From: Algorimicrobium echini
GTDB lineage: Bacteria > Bacteroidota > Bacteroidia > Flavobacteriales > Flavobacteriaceae
Assembly: GCF_900115185.1 (NCBI RefSeq)
Contig: NZ_FOVN01000003.1
Span: forward strand, 227,299 to 291,298
Direction: 5' to 3'
Length of the DNA stretch: 64,000 bases
Below the pieces are notes generated by a model. That model was not told the DNA's origin and ran no database searches. It was given only the letters and a program-made list of their open reading frames with translations. Position numbers and translations under genes: made by a program. This document shows positions 1 through 9,732 of the stretch, piece by piece (position 1 is the first letter of the stretch; every line of letters starts with the position of its first letter).

Positions 1-518
1 ACTTTTTTTACGGCTATATGATAGGAGGCTTTTAAAGCGCCTTCACTGGTTTCTAAAATCTCAGACATGTCTTTATATTTTAAATCCTGAAAATATTTCA
101 TATTAAAAACCAATTGTTGTTTTTCTGGTAATTTAGCAATGGCACGTTGTAATTTGAGTTGAATAGCTTCCCCTTCAAAATAAACGTCCGATTGCATGTT
201 TTGAATCGCTAAATTCTGAACCTCTTCATTGGAAACTTGCATTTGCTTGGCTCGTTTATTGATAAAGGTAAGCGCTTCATTGGTTGCAATCCGGTACATC
301 CATGAAAATAATTTACTATCGCCTTTAAAACTATTAATATTTCTATAGATTTTTATAAAGGTATTTTGTAAAACATCATCTGTGTCGTCATGCGATTTTA
401 CGATATGCCGAATATGCCAATATAGTCGTTCTTTATATTGCGATACCAATTCATTGAAAGCCACATGGCGTGTGCTTTCAGATTTTAAATTGGCTACTAA
501 TTGGGCTTCGGTAATCAC
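1..518 (-). CDS. ECF-type RNA polymerase sigma factor, C-terminus cut by window edge
   Basis: The minus strand from a GTG at 518 reads about 172 residues and is still open at base 1, so the gene is partial. An in-frame TAA lies just upstream of the GTG, which fixes the start region. The protein shows sigma region 2 (a stretch with DDTDDVLQNTFIKIYRNI, then SWMYRIATNEAL) and region 4 (LPEKQQLVFNMKYFQDLKYKDMSE, a helix-turn-helix against the -35 element). This is the family layout of ECF sigma factors, which direct core polymerase to stress or envelope regulons. The anti-sigma gene would be expected to follow, outside the window to the left. I cannot tell the regulon. Confidence 0.9.
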   Translation of the reverse strand, partial: MITEAQLVANLKSESTRHVAFNELVSQYKERLYWHIRHIVKSHDDTDDVLQNTFIKIYRNINSFKGDSKLFSWMYRIATNEALTFINKRAKQMQVSNEEVQNLAIQNMQSDVYFEGEAIQLKLQRAIAKLPEKQQLVFNMKYFQDLKYKDMSEILETSEGALKASYHIAVKK

Positions 519-686
519 AATTTGATTTTTACTTTAGACTTATAAAAGGTAAAAAAGTTTAATGAGACTTTTAAAATAAGTTTTCAGTGCTCAAGGAGTG
601 TTGTGTTTAATAAAAGTTACCAGTTATTTTATGTGGAAAAGTAATTTGAAATAGCCTCATTTTTAAGAGTCATACTGCTTGAAAAC

Positions 687-2516
687 CTATTCAAAACTCT
701 GCATGTCTACCAACCTACGGTACATACCATTTTTAACCATAAGCTCGGTGTGAGTACCTTGTTCTACTATTTGTCCGTGTTGCATTACTACAATTAAGTT
801 TGCATTTTGGATAGTGGATAAACGGTGGGCAATAACAATGGATGTACGGTTCTTCATCATATTTTCTAAAGCCACTTGAACCAAACGTTCACTTTCCGTA
901 TCTAAAGCTGAAGTAGCTTCATCTAGAATCATAATTGGTGGGTTTTTCAGGACAGCTCTTGCAATACTTAAACGCTGTTTTTGGCCACCAGAAAAATTAT
1001 TACCAGCATCACCAACATTGGTATTTATGCCATTAGGTAACTCTTTCACAAACTCCCAGGCATTAGCAATTTTTAAGGCGTCTATAACTTCAGCGTCTGA
1101 CGCACCAGGTTTTCCAATTAGAATATTGTTTTTTATGGATTCATTAAATAATATGGAGTCCTGTGTTACTAATCCCATGTGGTCTCTTAAGGATTTTTTA
1201 GTCATGTCCTTAATATTAATACCATCAATAGAAATATCGCCTTCATTTACATCATAAAAACGAGTTACTAAATTAGCTATAGTGCTTTTACCGCTTCCAG
1301 ATTGTCCTACAAGCGCTACTGTTTTACCTTTTTCTACTTCTACACTAAAATCTTTAAGAACTAAATCATTATCGTACTTAAAGGAAATATTGTTTATTGA
1401 AACACGATCTTTAAAATCCTTAAACTCAATTGCGTTTGGCTTATCTTGCATGTTATCTTTCTCGTGTAAGATTTCAAAAACACGATCGGCTGCTGCCATA
1501 CCATTTTTAACCTTATAACTTGCTTTACTAATAGCTTTAGCAGGTGTTAAAATACCATAAGCTAAAAGCATAAAGCCAATAAAAGTGGTGCCTTCAATGA
1601 CTTGGTCTATAAGTACTAACTTACCACCATACCATAATAATACTGCAATAGTTATAATCCCTAATATTTCACTTACAGGTCCTGCTAAATTGTTTTTAAG
1701 TCCTATGCTATTGGAGAGTTTAAGAAGTTTTCCTGCTGAATTTCTGAAGTTCTCTTTAAAAATAGGTTCTGCATTATAGCTTTTTACAATTTTTAAACCT
1801 GTTAATGTTTCTTCTACAATTGAAATTAGTCTGCCAGATTCTTGTTGTGCCGTTAAAGATTCACTTTTAAGTCTTTTTCCTATTCTGGAAATAATAAATC
1901 CAGCAGTTGGAATAAAAATTAAAACAAATAAGGATAAGCGCCAATTAATATAAAACATGGTTCCTAATGCAAAAATGATATTTAAAGGCTCTCTAACAAT
2001 TAGCTCTAAAACAATAAATAGGGAATTTTGCATTTCACCAATATCGCCTAAAATACGTGCCATAACATCTCCCTTCTGTCTTTTTGAATAGAACTTTAAA
2101 GGCAGGTTGATAATATTGTCATACATATCATTACGTAAATCCGTTAAAACACCGTTTTTAAGGTACATAACATGCTGGCTTGCTAAATATCCAAATAGGT
2201 TTTTTAGAGCAAACGTTGAGATAACAATGATGATGACTATAATTAAAGCCATTTGTGCATTATTCCCATCGAGATAACCACTTATTTTAAAGTTAAGCAT
2301 ATCATTAGCATAGTCCTTTAAATCGCCAATACCATTCCAAACAGGTGTTTCAGTTACTCTAGTAGTTTTATCAAACAGAACATTAAGCATTGGAATTAAT
2401 GCCACAAAGGAAAGGGTTGTAAATAGAGCATTTAGAATATTAAAAATAACGTTTAGAAAAACGTGCTTTTTATATGTTTTAATAAATGGGAGTAGTTGCT
2501 TTATTATTTTTTTCAT
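687..2516 (-). CDS. MsbA-like ABC exporter (fused permease and ATPase)
   Basis: 609 residues, the usual length of a half-size ABC exporter. The N-terminal ~330 residues hold hydrophobic membrane segments of the ABC type I exporter domain. The ATPase follows with Walker A GQSGSGKST near residue 403, signature FSGGQKQR, Walker B ILDEATSALD and the H-loop region IAHRLST. It acts as a dimer in the inner membrane and probably moves lipid or another hydrophobic compound outward; the substrate is not readable from sequence. Its ATG follows the TAG stop of the phosphomutase with no gap, so the two are translationally coupled. MsbA is an analogy, not a demonstrated orthology. Confidence 0.92.
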   Translation of the reverse strand: MKKIIKQLLPFIKTYKKHVFLNVIFNILNALFTTLSFVALIPMLNVLFDKTTRVTETPVWNGIGDLKDYANDMLNFKISGYLDGNNAQMALIIVIIIVISTFALKNLFGYLASQHVMYLKNGVLTDLRNDMYDNIINLPLKFYSKRQKGDVMARILGDIGEMQNSLFIVLELIVREPLNIIFALGTMFYINWRLSLFVLIFIPTAGFIISRIGKRLKSESLTAQQESGRLISIVEETLTGLKIVKSYNAEPIFKENFRNSAGKLLKLSNSIGLKNNLAGPVSEILGIITIAVLLWYGGKLVLIDQVIEGTTFIGFMLLAYGILTPAKAISKASYKVKNGMAAADRVFEILHEKDNMQDKPNAIEFKDFKDRVSINNISFKYDNDLVLKDFSVEVEKGKTVALVGQSGSGKSTIANLVTRFYDVNEGDISIDGINIKDMTKKSLRDHMGLVTQDSILFNESIKNNILIGKPGASDAEVIDALKIANAWEFVKELPNGINTNVGDAGNNFSGGQKQRLSIARAVLKNPPIMILDEATSALDTESERLVQVALENMMKNRTSIVIAHRLSTIQNANLIVVMQHGQIVEQGTHTELMVKNGMYRRLVDMQSFE

Positions 2517-4247
2517 CTAATTTAGATTCATGTCTTTCACAATTGCATCAATTTTATTTTCCAATTTCTGTTCCGTTGCTTGAAACGCTGACACATTGTC
2601 TAAGTTGGTATTTACGCTAATGTAGAACTTAATTTTTGGTTCGGTTCCACTAGGTCTTAATGCAATTTGACTACCGTCTTCTAAATAATAAATAAGGACA
2701 TTGGATTTTGGAACGTGAATTTGTTCAATATGTCCATTTTTAATTTGTTTAGATTGCGATAATAGGTAGTCTTCAATTTTTATGACTTTAGAACCATTTA
2801 CTGTTTTTAAAGGGTTTTCACGTGCGTCATACATCATTTGTTCTATTTCTTTTGCACCTTCAATTCCTTTTTTTGTCATGGAAATTAAACGCTCCTTATA
2901 AAATCCATGTTCTTTATAAATATTAATTAATGACTGATAAACTGAACGACCTTCAGCTTTAGCTTGGGCTGCAATTTCGCAAGCTAAAAGGGTAGCGGTA
3001 ACAGCATCTTTGTCGCGTACAAAGTCGCCAACCATAAAACCAAAACTTTCTTCGCCACCACCAATAAAATCAAGCTCTGGAAAATCTTTTATCATTTTAG
3101 CAATCCACTTAAAACCGGTTAAGCCAATTTTACATTCAACCTGATAAGCATCTGCTAACTTTTGCATCATGGGTGTAGATACAATGGTAGAACCAATAAA
3201 TTCTTTGCCTTTAATTCTGTTAGCGGTTTTCCATTGCTTTAACAAAAACTCTGTCATAATTATCATGGCCTGATTGCCATTTAAGATAATCATGTTATTA
3301 TTTAAATCTCTGACAGCTACACCAACACGGTCGCTATCTGGATCGGTTCCAATAACAATATCAGCCTTAACTTGTTCTGCTAATTCTAAAGCCATTTTTA
3401 AGGCTGCAGGTTCTTCAGGGTTTGGCGATTTTACCGTTGGGAAATTTCCGTCAGGCTTGGCTTGTTCTTTAACGATGTGTACATGATTATAACCAGCACG
3501 TTTTAGGGTTTCTGGAATAATAGTAATGGATGTGCCATGTAGTGAGGTGAAAACAATATTCAGATTGTCTTTGGCTTCCTGACTGGTATTAAAACTACCA
3601 TTTTTAACCGACGCATTGATGAATACATTATCTAAAGCTTCGCCGATATAATTTATTAGTTGTTCTTGAGCCTTAAAATTAATTTCGGAATATTCTAATC
3701 TATTTATTTCCGCAATGATTTCGGTATCTTGTGGTGGAACCAACTGACCACCATCCTGCCAGTACACTTTAAATCCGTTGTATTCTGGCGGATTGTGAGA
3801 AGCTGTTAATACAATACCACAGTGACACTTTAAATGTTTTAGTGTAAATGATAATTCGGGAGTAGGTCTTAAATCTTCGAATAAAAACACTTCTATGTTG
3901 TTGGCAGAAAATACGTTAGCTACCAGTTTTGCTAAATTTTGACTATTATGTCGGCAATCGAAAGCAATAGCGACTTTAATAATTTCGCCAAGAAAATGTT
4001 CTTTTAAATAATTGCTTAAACCTTGAGTGTTTCTTCCAAGGGTATATTTGTTAATTCGGTTAGTACCTATTCCCATAATGCCTCGCATTCCACCAGTTCC
4101 AAATTCTAAATCTTTGTAGAAAGCTTCTTGCAATTCGGTTGGATTGGTGGCTATTAAATTTTTAATATAATCTTGAGTTTCTTCGTCAAAAGTAGGCGTT
4201 AACCAAGAGTTTACACGCGATAATAATTCAGGTTTAATGTGTATCAT
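2517..4247 (-). CDS. phosphoglucomutase/phosphomannomutase family enzyme
   Basis: 576 residues of the alpha-D-phosphohexomutase family, which interconverts hexose 1- and 6-phosphates through a phosphoserine. All four family signatures are visible: active-site TASHNP near residue 148, metal loop GTDPDSDR near 300, sugar-specificity loop GGEESFG near 398, and phosphate-binding [11 protein letters not shown] near 536. Length and loops resemble the Bacteroidota and PGM2-like phospho-sugar mutases that act on glucose or mannose phosphate. It supplies precursors for polysaccharides and lies directly upstream of an ABC exporter. A TACTTTTG promoter box sits 21-28 bases before the ATG. Glucose versus mannose preference is not decided by sequence alone. 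Confidence 0.93.
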   Translation of the reverse strand: MIHIKPELLSRVNSWLTPTFDEETQDYIKNLIATNPTELQEAFYKDLEFGTGGMRGIMGIGTNRINKYTLGRNTQGLSNYLKEHFLGEIIKVAIAFDCRHNSQNLAKLVANVFSANNIEVFLFEDLRPTPELSFTLKHLKCHCGIVLTASHNPPEYNGFKVYWQDGGQLVPPQDTEIIAEINRLEYSEINFKAQEQLINYIGEALDNVFINASVKNGSFNTSQEAKDNLNIVFTSLHGTSITIIPETLKRAGYNHVHIVKEQAKPDGNFPTVKSPNPEEPAALKMALELAEQVKADIVIGTDPDSDRVGVAVRDLNNNMIILNGNQAMIIMTEFLLKQWKTANRIKGKEFIGSTIVSTPMMQKLADAYQVECKIGLTGFKWIAKMIKDFPELDFIGGGEESFGFMVGDFVRDKDAVTATLLACEIAAQAKAEGRSVYQSLINIYKEHGFYKERLISMTKKGIEGAKEIEQMMYDARENPLKTVNGSKVIKIEDYLLSQSKQIKNGHIEQIHVPKSNVLIYYLEDGSQIALRPSGTEPKIKFYISVNTNLDNVSAFQATEQKLENKIDAIVKDMNLN

Positions 4248-4267
4248 AGTTTTAACAAAATAGCGTA

Positions 4268-4275
4268 CAAAAGTA
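4268..4275 (-). promoter_or_regulatory. -7 promoter box of phosphomutase gene
   Basis: The minus strand reads TACTTTTG, matching the Bacteroidota housekeeping consensus TAnnTTTG, ending 20 bases before the start codon at 4247. No clear TTG at the -33 position was found, so only the -7 half is claimed. It implies that the mutase and exporter genes can be transcribed separately from the glycosyltransferase upstream. Confidence 0.55.
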
Positions 4276-4308
4276 CGGAATTTAAAAAGAAAGGAAGTTT
4301 AATAAGTA

Positions 4309-5250
4309 CTATATAGCATCTTTTATTAAATACCGTTTTCTGTTTTCTTTAGTTCGTAAGATAATTTCGCCTAAAAAGCCTGCAACAAAAAATTGAGTAC
4401 CAATAATCATGGTTACTAAAGCTATAAAGAACTGTGGTCTGTCAGTTATTAATCGTCCGTCGGGATTTAAAAATAGTTTATCAATACCTAGATATAAAGA
4501 AAAAGCAAACCCAATGGCAAACATCATTACCCCTAAAGCGCCGAATAGGTGCATGGGCCTTCTACCAAACCTAGAAATAAACCAAATGGTAATTAAATCT
4601 AGAAAACCATGAATAAACCGATCCATGCCAAATTTGGTTTCGCCATATTTTCTAGCCTGATGTTGGACTATTTTTTCGCCAATTTTTGTAAAGCCAGCAT
4701 TTTTTGCTAAAACAGGAATATAGCGATGCATTTCACCATTTACATCAATGTTTTTAACCACATTGTGCTTGTAAGCTTTTAGGCCACAATTAAAATCGTG
4801 TAGTTTTACACCAGATGTTTTTCTAGCTGCCCAATTGAATAATTTTGAAGGCATATTTTTAGAAAGTACAGAATCGTAGCGCTTTTTTTTCCAGCCGGAA
4901 ACCATATCAAAGCCATCTGAAGTAATCATGTTATATAATTCTGGAATCTCTTCTGGATTGTCTTGAAGATCGGCATCCATGGTAATAATAACATCGCCTA
5001 AAGCTTTATCAAAACCGGCATGTAAGGCTTGCGATTTTCCAAAATTCCTTAAAAACTGAATGCCTTTAACAGCTTTATTATTTTCTGAAAGCTGTTGGAT
5101 TGTTTCCCAAGAGCCATCGGTACTACCATCATCAATAAAAAGTATTTCATAAGAAAAATGATTGGACTGCATAACATCTGCAATCCAATCATGTAATTCT
5201 ATTAAAGATTCTCGTTCGTTAAGTAGTGGTATGACTACTGATATATTCAT
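4309..5250 (-). CDS. family 2 glycosyltransferase, polyprenyl-phosphate sugar transferase type
   Basis: 313 residues. The GT-A domain starts at once (VVIPLLNERESL), with the nucleotide-sugar DxD motif in MDADLQDNPEE near residue 90. Two hydrophobic segments follow near residues 235-255 and 270-300, ending in a basic tail. This is the architecture of the DPM/GtrB/ArnC group, which moves a sugar from a nucleotide donor onto polyprenyl phosphate at the inner membrane. It is followed by the phosphomutase and exporter, all on one strand, so a role in cell-surface glycan or glycolipid supply is a reasonable inference. The exact donor is not known. Confidence 0.9.
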   Translation of the reverse strand: MNISVVIPLLNERESLIELHDWIADVMQSNHFSYEILFIDDGSTDGSWETIQQLSENNKAVKGIQFLRNFGKSQALHAGFDKALGDVIITMDADLQDNPEEIPELYNMITSDGFDMVSGWKKKRYDSVLSKNMPSKLFNWAARKTSGVKLHDFNCGLKAYKHNVVKNIDVNGEMHRYIPVLAKNAGFTKIGEKIVQHQARKYGETKFGMDRFIHGFLDLITIWFISRFGRRPMHLFGALGVMMFAIGFAFSLYLGIDKLFLNPDGRLITDRPQFFIALVTMIIGTQFFVAGFLGEIILRTKENRKRYLIKDAI

Positions 5251-5293
5251 GTATCTGTTTTCAAAGGTAAAACACCAAAAGTAACGAAATTAT

Positions 5294-5824
5294 TTAAGCT
5301 TGGACATCTTCTTTTTTTACAACCAATGCAACAATAAGTCCAACAATACTAAACCCTACAAGTTGAAATGCCAAAGCTTGTAGAATATTACCAATAGAGT
5401 ACATGTTTTCTTGCTTTTCCATTTCTTCAACTACTTGTGCAATAGACTCTTCTGGAGCACCAAAATTACGCATCATTTCAACTTGTGATGCCATAATTTT
5501 TTCTTGCAAAATGCCAGCAGCTTCTGGATCTACAATATTAAAAATTACGTAGCTTACAACCGTGCTGATTAATAAACCAATTAGTACGGTTAGGAAAAAT
5601 GATGAAAAGGCACCTTTGAAGCTAATAAAGCCATTAAGGAGGTTTCTTGATTTCATTGATGACATAATACCCAAAACAATGACCAAAATCATCATAGCTA
5701 TTCCGAACCACCATTTTGTAAATAAATCTAAATTAACAGCATAAGCAATAACTGTTAGTAGTGCTAATATTCCGCCTAAATAGAGTCCATAATTAATTGC
5801 AATTGATTTAGTAGAAGTTTCCAT
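5294..5824 (-). CDS. DUF4199 membrane protein
   Basis: 176 residues with four hydrophobic segments (about 12-30, 36-54, 70-95 and 140-168) and a charged loop rich in Glu and Met between the third and fourth. This is the pattern of the DUF4199 family, common in Bacteroidota and often next to a family 2 glycosyltransferase, as here (43 bases upstream of it). No function is established. The gene has its own promoter box at 5862-5869 and probably leads the glycosyltransferase operon. Confidence 0.85.
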   Translation of the reverse strand: METSTKSIAINYGLYLGGILALLTVIAYAVNLDLFTKWWFGIAMMILVIVLGIMSSMKSRNLLNGFISFKGAFSSFFLTVLIGLLISTVVSYVIFNIVDPEAAGILQEKIMASQVEMMRNFGAPEESIAQVVEEMEKQENMYSIGNILQALAFQLVGFSIVGLIVALVVKKEDVQA

Positions 5825-5861
5825 GATAGTATTTTTTAGTTGATTTTAAAAAGTTAGTAAA

Positions 5862-5869
5862 CAAATATA
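5862..5869 (-). promoter_or_regulatory. -7 promoter box of DUF4199-glycosyltransferase operon
   Basis: The minus strand reads TATATTTG, a full match to TAnnTTTG, 38 bases before the ATG at 5824. The -33 TTG is not at the standard distance. The rest of the 5825-6097 gap is AT-rich and carries the divergent L31 promoter; I see no other gene in it. Confidence 0.55.
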
Positions 5870-6031
5870 ACAAAACGTTACAATAAACGGTAGATTAAAT
5901 AATCACTATTGGTTATTTTTACTTTCGTAATTATATAAGTTAACGTAGCCGTAGAAGTGATACGATTCTAAATAGATAAATATTTAGATTTACTATTGTG
6001 ATGGATTAATAATAAATAAATTAAAAAAGTA

Positions 6032-6061
6032 TTGCATAGTTATTAAAATTGCTTAAATTTG
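6032..6061 (+). promoter_or_regulatory. promoter of L31 gene
   Basis: TTG at 6032-6034 and TAAATTTG at 6054-6061 are separated by 19 bases. This matches the Bacteroidota housekeeping sigma consensus (TTG, about 19 bases, TAnnTTTG). The L31 start codon follows 36 bases after the -7 box. The L34 promoter in this window has the same 19-base spacing. Confidence 0.75.
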
Positions 6062-6097
6062 CACCTCGAAAAAGTTAAGATATTAAAGCATTTAGCG

Positions 6098-6349
6098 ATG
6101 AAAAAAGAGATACATCCAGAAAATTATAGAGTAGTAGCGTTTAAAGACATGTCTAACGACGATGTTTTTTTAACAAAATCTACTGCAAACACAAACGAAA
6201 CATTAGAAGTGGACGGTGTTGAATATCCATTAATTAAAATGGAAATTTCTAGAACATCACACCCTTTTTACACTGGTAAATCTAAATTAATAGATACAGC
6301 TGGTCGTATTGATAAGTTTAAAACGAAATACGCTAAATTTAAAAAATAA
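6098..6349 (+). CDS. rpmE2: 50S ribosomal protein L31, type B
   Basis: 83 residues beginning [11 protein letters not shown]. The type B form lacks the CxxC zinc motif of the A form, and none is present here. It belongs to the large ribosomal subunit. The ATG at 6098 is chosen because the family begins MKK(E/D)IHPE and because the promoter -7 box ends at 6061; a longer reading frame would start inside the promoter. It is a single-gene transcript with its own promoter and a strong terminator at 6372-6409. Family assignment is certain from sequence and length. Confidence 0.97.
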   Translation: MKKEIHPENYRVVAFKDMSNDDVFLTKSTANTNETLEVDGVEYPLIKMEISRTSHPFYTGKSKLIDTAGRIDKFKTKYAKFKK

Positions 6350-6371
6350 ATTTAGATCAAAATATATTTTT

Positions 6372-6409
6372 AAAAGCCTTTCAACTATTGAAAGGCTTTT
6401 TTTATTTTT
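6372..6409 (+). terminator. rho-independent terminator after L31
   Basis: A perfect 13-base-pair stem (6372-6384 with 6388-6400, core AAAAGCCTTTCAA) with a 3-base loop, followed by a T-rich run. The longest open frame of the next gene begins with a TTG inside this hairpin, which argues against that start. Confidence 0.9.
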
Positions 6410-6426
6410 ACCAAAACGCTTTTCTC

Positions 6427-7602
6427 ATGAACTATATACTTTTTGATGGTCCTTCGCGGAATAATTTGTTACCATTTACTTATACTCGTCCTGTTGCAGA
6501 TATTCGCATTGGTATTTTAACCATTCGTGAAAAGTGGGAAACATATTTAGATTCTACCACCACTACGGTAACAGAAGATTATTTAGCAGACAAATACCCT
6601 ATGGTTGAAATGGAGCAGAATGTTATGATTAATGCTTCCTATTTGCCCAATGAAGAATTGGTGGCTATGATAAAAGATTTAAGTGAAAACCAAGCTATTT
6701 TTAAGGATGAAGATGTTATAGCGTTTTTTACAAAAGAATCTCAAGAAGAAGTGGATTTTGGAACATATGAAGCTATTGAATATACAGATTCACTGTTAAA
6801 AGTTGAAAATACATGGGATATTTTTTCTAAAAATGGCGATGCCATTCAAGATGATTTTGAACTATTAACAGCCAATAGAAAATCGCAACCTATTCCAGCA
6901 ACAGTCAATACCATTCATTCAGAATCTATTTTTATAGAACCTGGTGCTAAACTAGATTTTGTTACGTTAAATGCAACAAATGGTCCCATATATATTGCTA
7001 AAGATGCTGAAATTATGGAAGGGAGCGTAATTCGTGGACCTTTTGCGTTATGTGAACATGCAACTGTAAAAATGGCCTCCAAAATTTATGGACCTACAAC
7101 GGTTGGGCCTCATAGCAAAGTAGGCGGTGAGGTAACGAATTCGGTAATTTTTGGATATTCTAACAAAGGTCATGATGGCTTTTTAGGAAATTCTGTTTTA
7201 GGGGAATGGTGTAACCTAGGTGCAGATACCAATAATTCGAATTTAAAAAATAATTATGCGGAAGTACGTCTTTGGGATTACCAAACTGAAAGCTTTGCAA
7301 AAACAGGTTTACAATTCTGTGGTCTCATGATGGGTGATCATAGTAAATGTGGTATAAATACCATGTTTAATACTGGAACTGTAGTTGGTGTAAGTGCTAA
7401 TATTTTTGGAAGTGGTTTTCCTCGAAACTTTGTACCTAGTTTTTCTTGGGGTGGAAGTAATGGTTTTACAACCTATTTAACCAAAAAGGCCTTTGAAGTG
7501 GCTAAAGTTGTTATGTCAAGGCGTGATATAGAATTTACCGCTCAAGATGCCGCCATATTAGAACATGTTTTTGAAGAAACTAAACGATTTAGGCGCGAAT
7601 AA
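6427..7602 (+). CDS. GlmU-like sugar nucleotidyltransferase family protein
   Basis: 391 residues from the ATG at 6427 (MNYILFDGPSRNNLLPFTYTRP). The N-terminal part resembles a nucleotidyltransferase fold, with a conserved opening FDGP and RPVADIR. The C-terminal half, about residues 170-350, reads as a left-handed beta-helix of hexapeptide repeats (ILEPGAK-type turns such as IFIEPGA, IYIAKDA, VIRGPFA). This is the protein called GlmU family in Bacteroidota; the true bifunctional GlmU is usually a separate, longer gene. It is likely to act on a sugar 1-phosphate or transfer an acyl group, but the substrate is not established. An upstream TTG is rejected because it lies in the L31 terminator. 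Confidence 0.88.
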   Translation: MNYILFDGPSRNNLLPFTYTRPVADIRIGILTIREKWETYLDSTTTTVTEDYLADKYPMVEMEQNVMINASYLPNEELVAMIKDLSENQAIFKDEDVIAFFTKESQEEVDFGTYEAIEYTDSLLKVENTWDIFSKNGDAIQDDFELLTANRKSQPIPATVNTIHSESIFIEPGAKLDFVTLNATNGPIYIAKDAEIMEGSVIRGPFALCEHATVKMASKIYGPTTVGPHSKVGGEVTNSVIFGYSNKGHDGFLGNSVLGEWCNLGADTNNSNLKNNYAEVRLWDYQTESFAKTGLQFCGLMMGDHSKCGINTMFNTGTVVGVSANIFGSGFPRNFVPSFSWGGSNGFTTYLTKKAFEVAKVVMSRRDIEFTAQDAAILEHVFEETKRFRRE

Positions 7603-7620
7603 ACCTTTTAAATACATGGT

Positions 7621-9204
7621 TTAATCTACTTTTTTTACCCGTTTTAAATCCAATAAATTTATAGGGTTGATGCCCAAACCAGTAATATTTTTTCTAGTAA
7701 ATCGTACCACTTCATCATAAAACATGGGCACAATTGGAGCTGAAGTCATTACAAGACTATCCATTTGAGTGTAAAGTTGTTCTCTTTTAACGGTATTGGT
7801 TTCTGTAAAAGCTTGTTCGTACCAAGTATCAAACTGGTCATTTTTATAGTGTGTATAATTTGGTCCATTAGGCGCAAAATTTTTACTGTAATAGAGTGAT
7901 AAATAATTTTCTGCATCAGGATAATCTGCAACCCAACTGGCACGAAACATATCTAATTTTCCATTTGCTTTAGAATCTTTTAAGCTGGATGCAGGAATAA
8001 CATTAACAGCAACTAAAAGCCCTGTTTTTTGAAGTTCACGTTGAATATATTCACAGAAACTTAAATAATTACTAGTGGTTGTAATTGTTATTTCAGGGTT
8101 TTTAATGCCTGTTTCTGTTTTAAATAGCTCAACATAGTCTTTCGCTTTTTCAGGCTCATAATTAAACCCTACCTCTTGATTGTATCCAGGTAATCCTTTT
8201 GGAATAAAGCCACCATGGGCTGGAATGCCAACACCATTACGAAGGTAAATCATCATTTTTTCTCTATCAAAACCATAATTTACGGCTTTTCTGATGTATT
8301 CAGATTGAATTTCTGTTATTTCAGAATCCATATAAAATGCCAAATATTCCGTATTTAAATACGGTCCACGAATCATGTTTACTGTTTGGGTATAATTAGC
8401 GCGAAGGTTTCCATTTGCTGTTAGAATTTCATCTTTGTAGGATGCATCTAAACCAGATACATAGTCTAAATTCCCTTGTGCAAATTGTAAAAATTCACTT
8501 TGCTTATCTGGAAGAAATGTTATTGCAATAGCTTCTAAATACGGTAAATTATTACCTTGATTATCCGTTTCAAAATAAGTAGTGTTTTTTCTAAAAACGA
8601 GTTTTAAATTTTCCTCCCAACGTTTAAATTTAAAAGGGCCAGTACCAATGGGGTTTGATCTGAAATCGTTGCCATAATGTTCTACAATTTCTTTAGGAAC
8701 AACAGAACAGTATTTCATGGTTAGTAAGCCTAAAAACGCGGGAAAGGACTGTGAAAGTTTTATTTCGAAAACAGAATCGTTTACCGCATAAAAATCAGCA
8801 ACCTTGTTTAAAACCCAACTTCCTGGTGAGGCAACTTGTTTGTCTTTTAGTCGGTTAAAACTATATACAAAATCGGAGGCGTTTACCGTTCTTGTTGAGT
8901 CGTCACCAAATAGATTGTGGTGATGGAAGTAGACATCGTTTCGTAAATTAAAAGTATATGTTTTAGCGCTATCTGAAATGCTCCAAGTTTTGGCAATACT
9001 TGGTTTTACGTGTAAACTATCATCCATTTCAACCAACCCGTTAAAAAGTTGATTGGTAGCCCATATATCAGCTAGATCTTTAGAGAAAGCAGGATCTAAC
9101 GAACTGATGTTTTTATGCTCATTATAACGGAAAATATTTGGTAATTCTTTATGGTTAGGAGAACAGCCTAAAAAAAGCAAAAAAAGTATAAAAATGTATT
9201 TCAT
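7621..9204 (-). CDS. peptide/oligopeptide-binding lipoprotein of ABC transporter (SBP family 5)
   Basis: 527 residues from the ATG at 9204. The start gives a clean lipoprotein signal peptide (MKYIFILFLLFLGC, Cys at about 14). The mature protein has family 5 solute-binding features: NLRNDVYFHH, DFVYSFNRL, NPIGTGPFKF and the late YPDAENYLSLYYS segment, as in OppA and DppA. It should bind peptides or similar solutes outside the inner membrane and deliver them to an ABC permease. No permease or ATPase gene is adjacent, so it is an orphan in this window. A longer frame of 11 more residues would spoil the signal peptide and is rejected. Confidence 0.9.
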   Translation of the reverse strand: MKYIFILFLLFLGCSPNHKELPNIFRYNEHKNISSLDPAFSKDLADIWATNQLFNGLVEMDDSLHVKPSIAKTWSISDSAKTYTFNLRNDVYFHHHNLFGDDSTRTVNASDFVYSFNRLKDKQVASPGSWVLNKVADFYAVNDSVFEIKLSQSFPAFLGLLTMKYCSVVPKEIVEHYGNDFRSNPIGTGPFKFKRWEENLKLVFRKNTTYFETDNQGNNLPYLEAIAITFLPDKQSEFLQFAQGNLDYVSGLDASYKDEILTANGNLRANYTQTVNMIRGPYLNTEYLAFYMDSEITEIQSEYIRKAVNYGFDREKMMIYLRNGVGIPAHGGFIPKGLPGYNQEVGFNYEPEKAKDYVELFKTETGIKNPEITITTTSNYLSFCEYIQRELQKTGLLVAVNVIPASSLKDSKANGKLDMFRASWVADYPDAENYLSLYYSKNFAPNGPNYTHYKNDQFDTWYEQAFTETNTVKREQLYTQMDSLVMTSAPIVPMFYDEVVRFTRKNITGLGINPINLLDLKRVKKVD

Positions 9205-9319
9205 TCTTTTAGGTAAGAAACATCTTAAATTAGCCAAAAATTATAAGAATCATGATTTTTTGATAAAAATACATTTTTTACAAATGTTTTATCAAAAAAA
9301 AAGCATAGTGGTACGAAAA

Positions 9320-9616
9320 TTAAATACGGACACCAACAGGAAGCATGCTTTTGTACTGCCTATTTTTTCTAATAAATTTAGCTATTTCAGGGCTTGTTGG
9401 AACAACGCTTAAATTTCGTTCTTGAATGTGTTTAAAGACTGTTATAATAAATTCGTTTTGAAATGTTTCTGAAAACAAGTCTTCAGGTATAATAAGCTTT
9501 GTTAAAAATATTTTTCGTTCTTGAAGTGAATATTCAATTTTTGCAAGTTGATCATCAATTTTTAATTCAAACTGGCGCAAAAAGTCATTGTCAATGAGTT
9601 CATGTTCTTCTATCAT
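9320..9616 (-). CDS. small GNAT-type N-acetyltransferase (YjdJ-like)
   Basis: 98 residues from the ATG at 9616; a TTG six codons upstream is possible but weaker. The sequence (KIEYSLQERKIFLTKL, then NLSVVPTSPEIAKFIRKN) matches the short single-domain GNAT family (PF14542-like), where the central part corresponds to the acyl-CoA-binding half and the C-terminal P-x-S-P-x-I-A motif is conserved. Such proteins are under 110 residues, so this is full length. Its substrate is unknown. The gene stands alone between the divergent hydrolase gene and the binding-protein gene. Confidence 0.72.
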   Translation of the reverse strand: MIEEHELIDNDFLRQFELKIDDQLAKIEYSLQERKIFLTKLIIPEDLFSETFQNEFIITVFKHIQERNLSVVPTSPEIAKFIRKNRQYKSMLPVGVRI

Positions 9617-9732
9617 AATATTCTTTTTAATCAACGGAATTATAGGGAGTGAAAACTATTTTTATATAGTTTTGTAACACAAATTTACGAAAAATTATTG
9701 TGATACGTACTAATAAACGCTTTTAATGCCTT

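Noticed and set aside
6388..6426. Longer N-terminus of the GlmU-like protein
   Set aside because: It would begin with TTG inside the L31 terminator.
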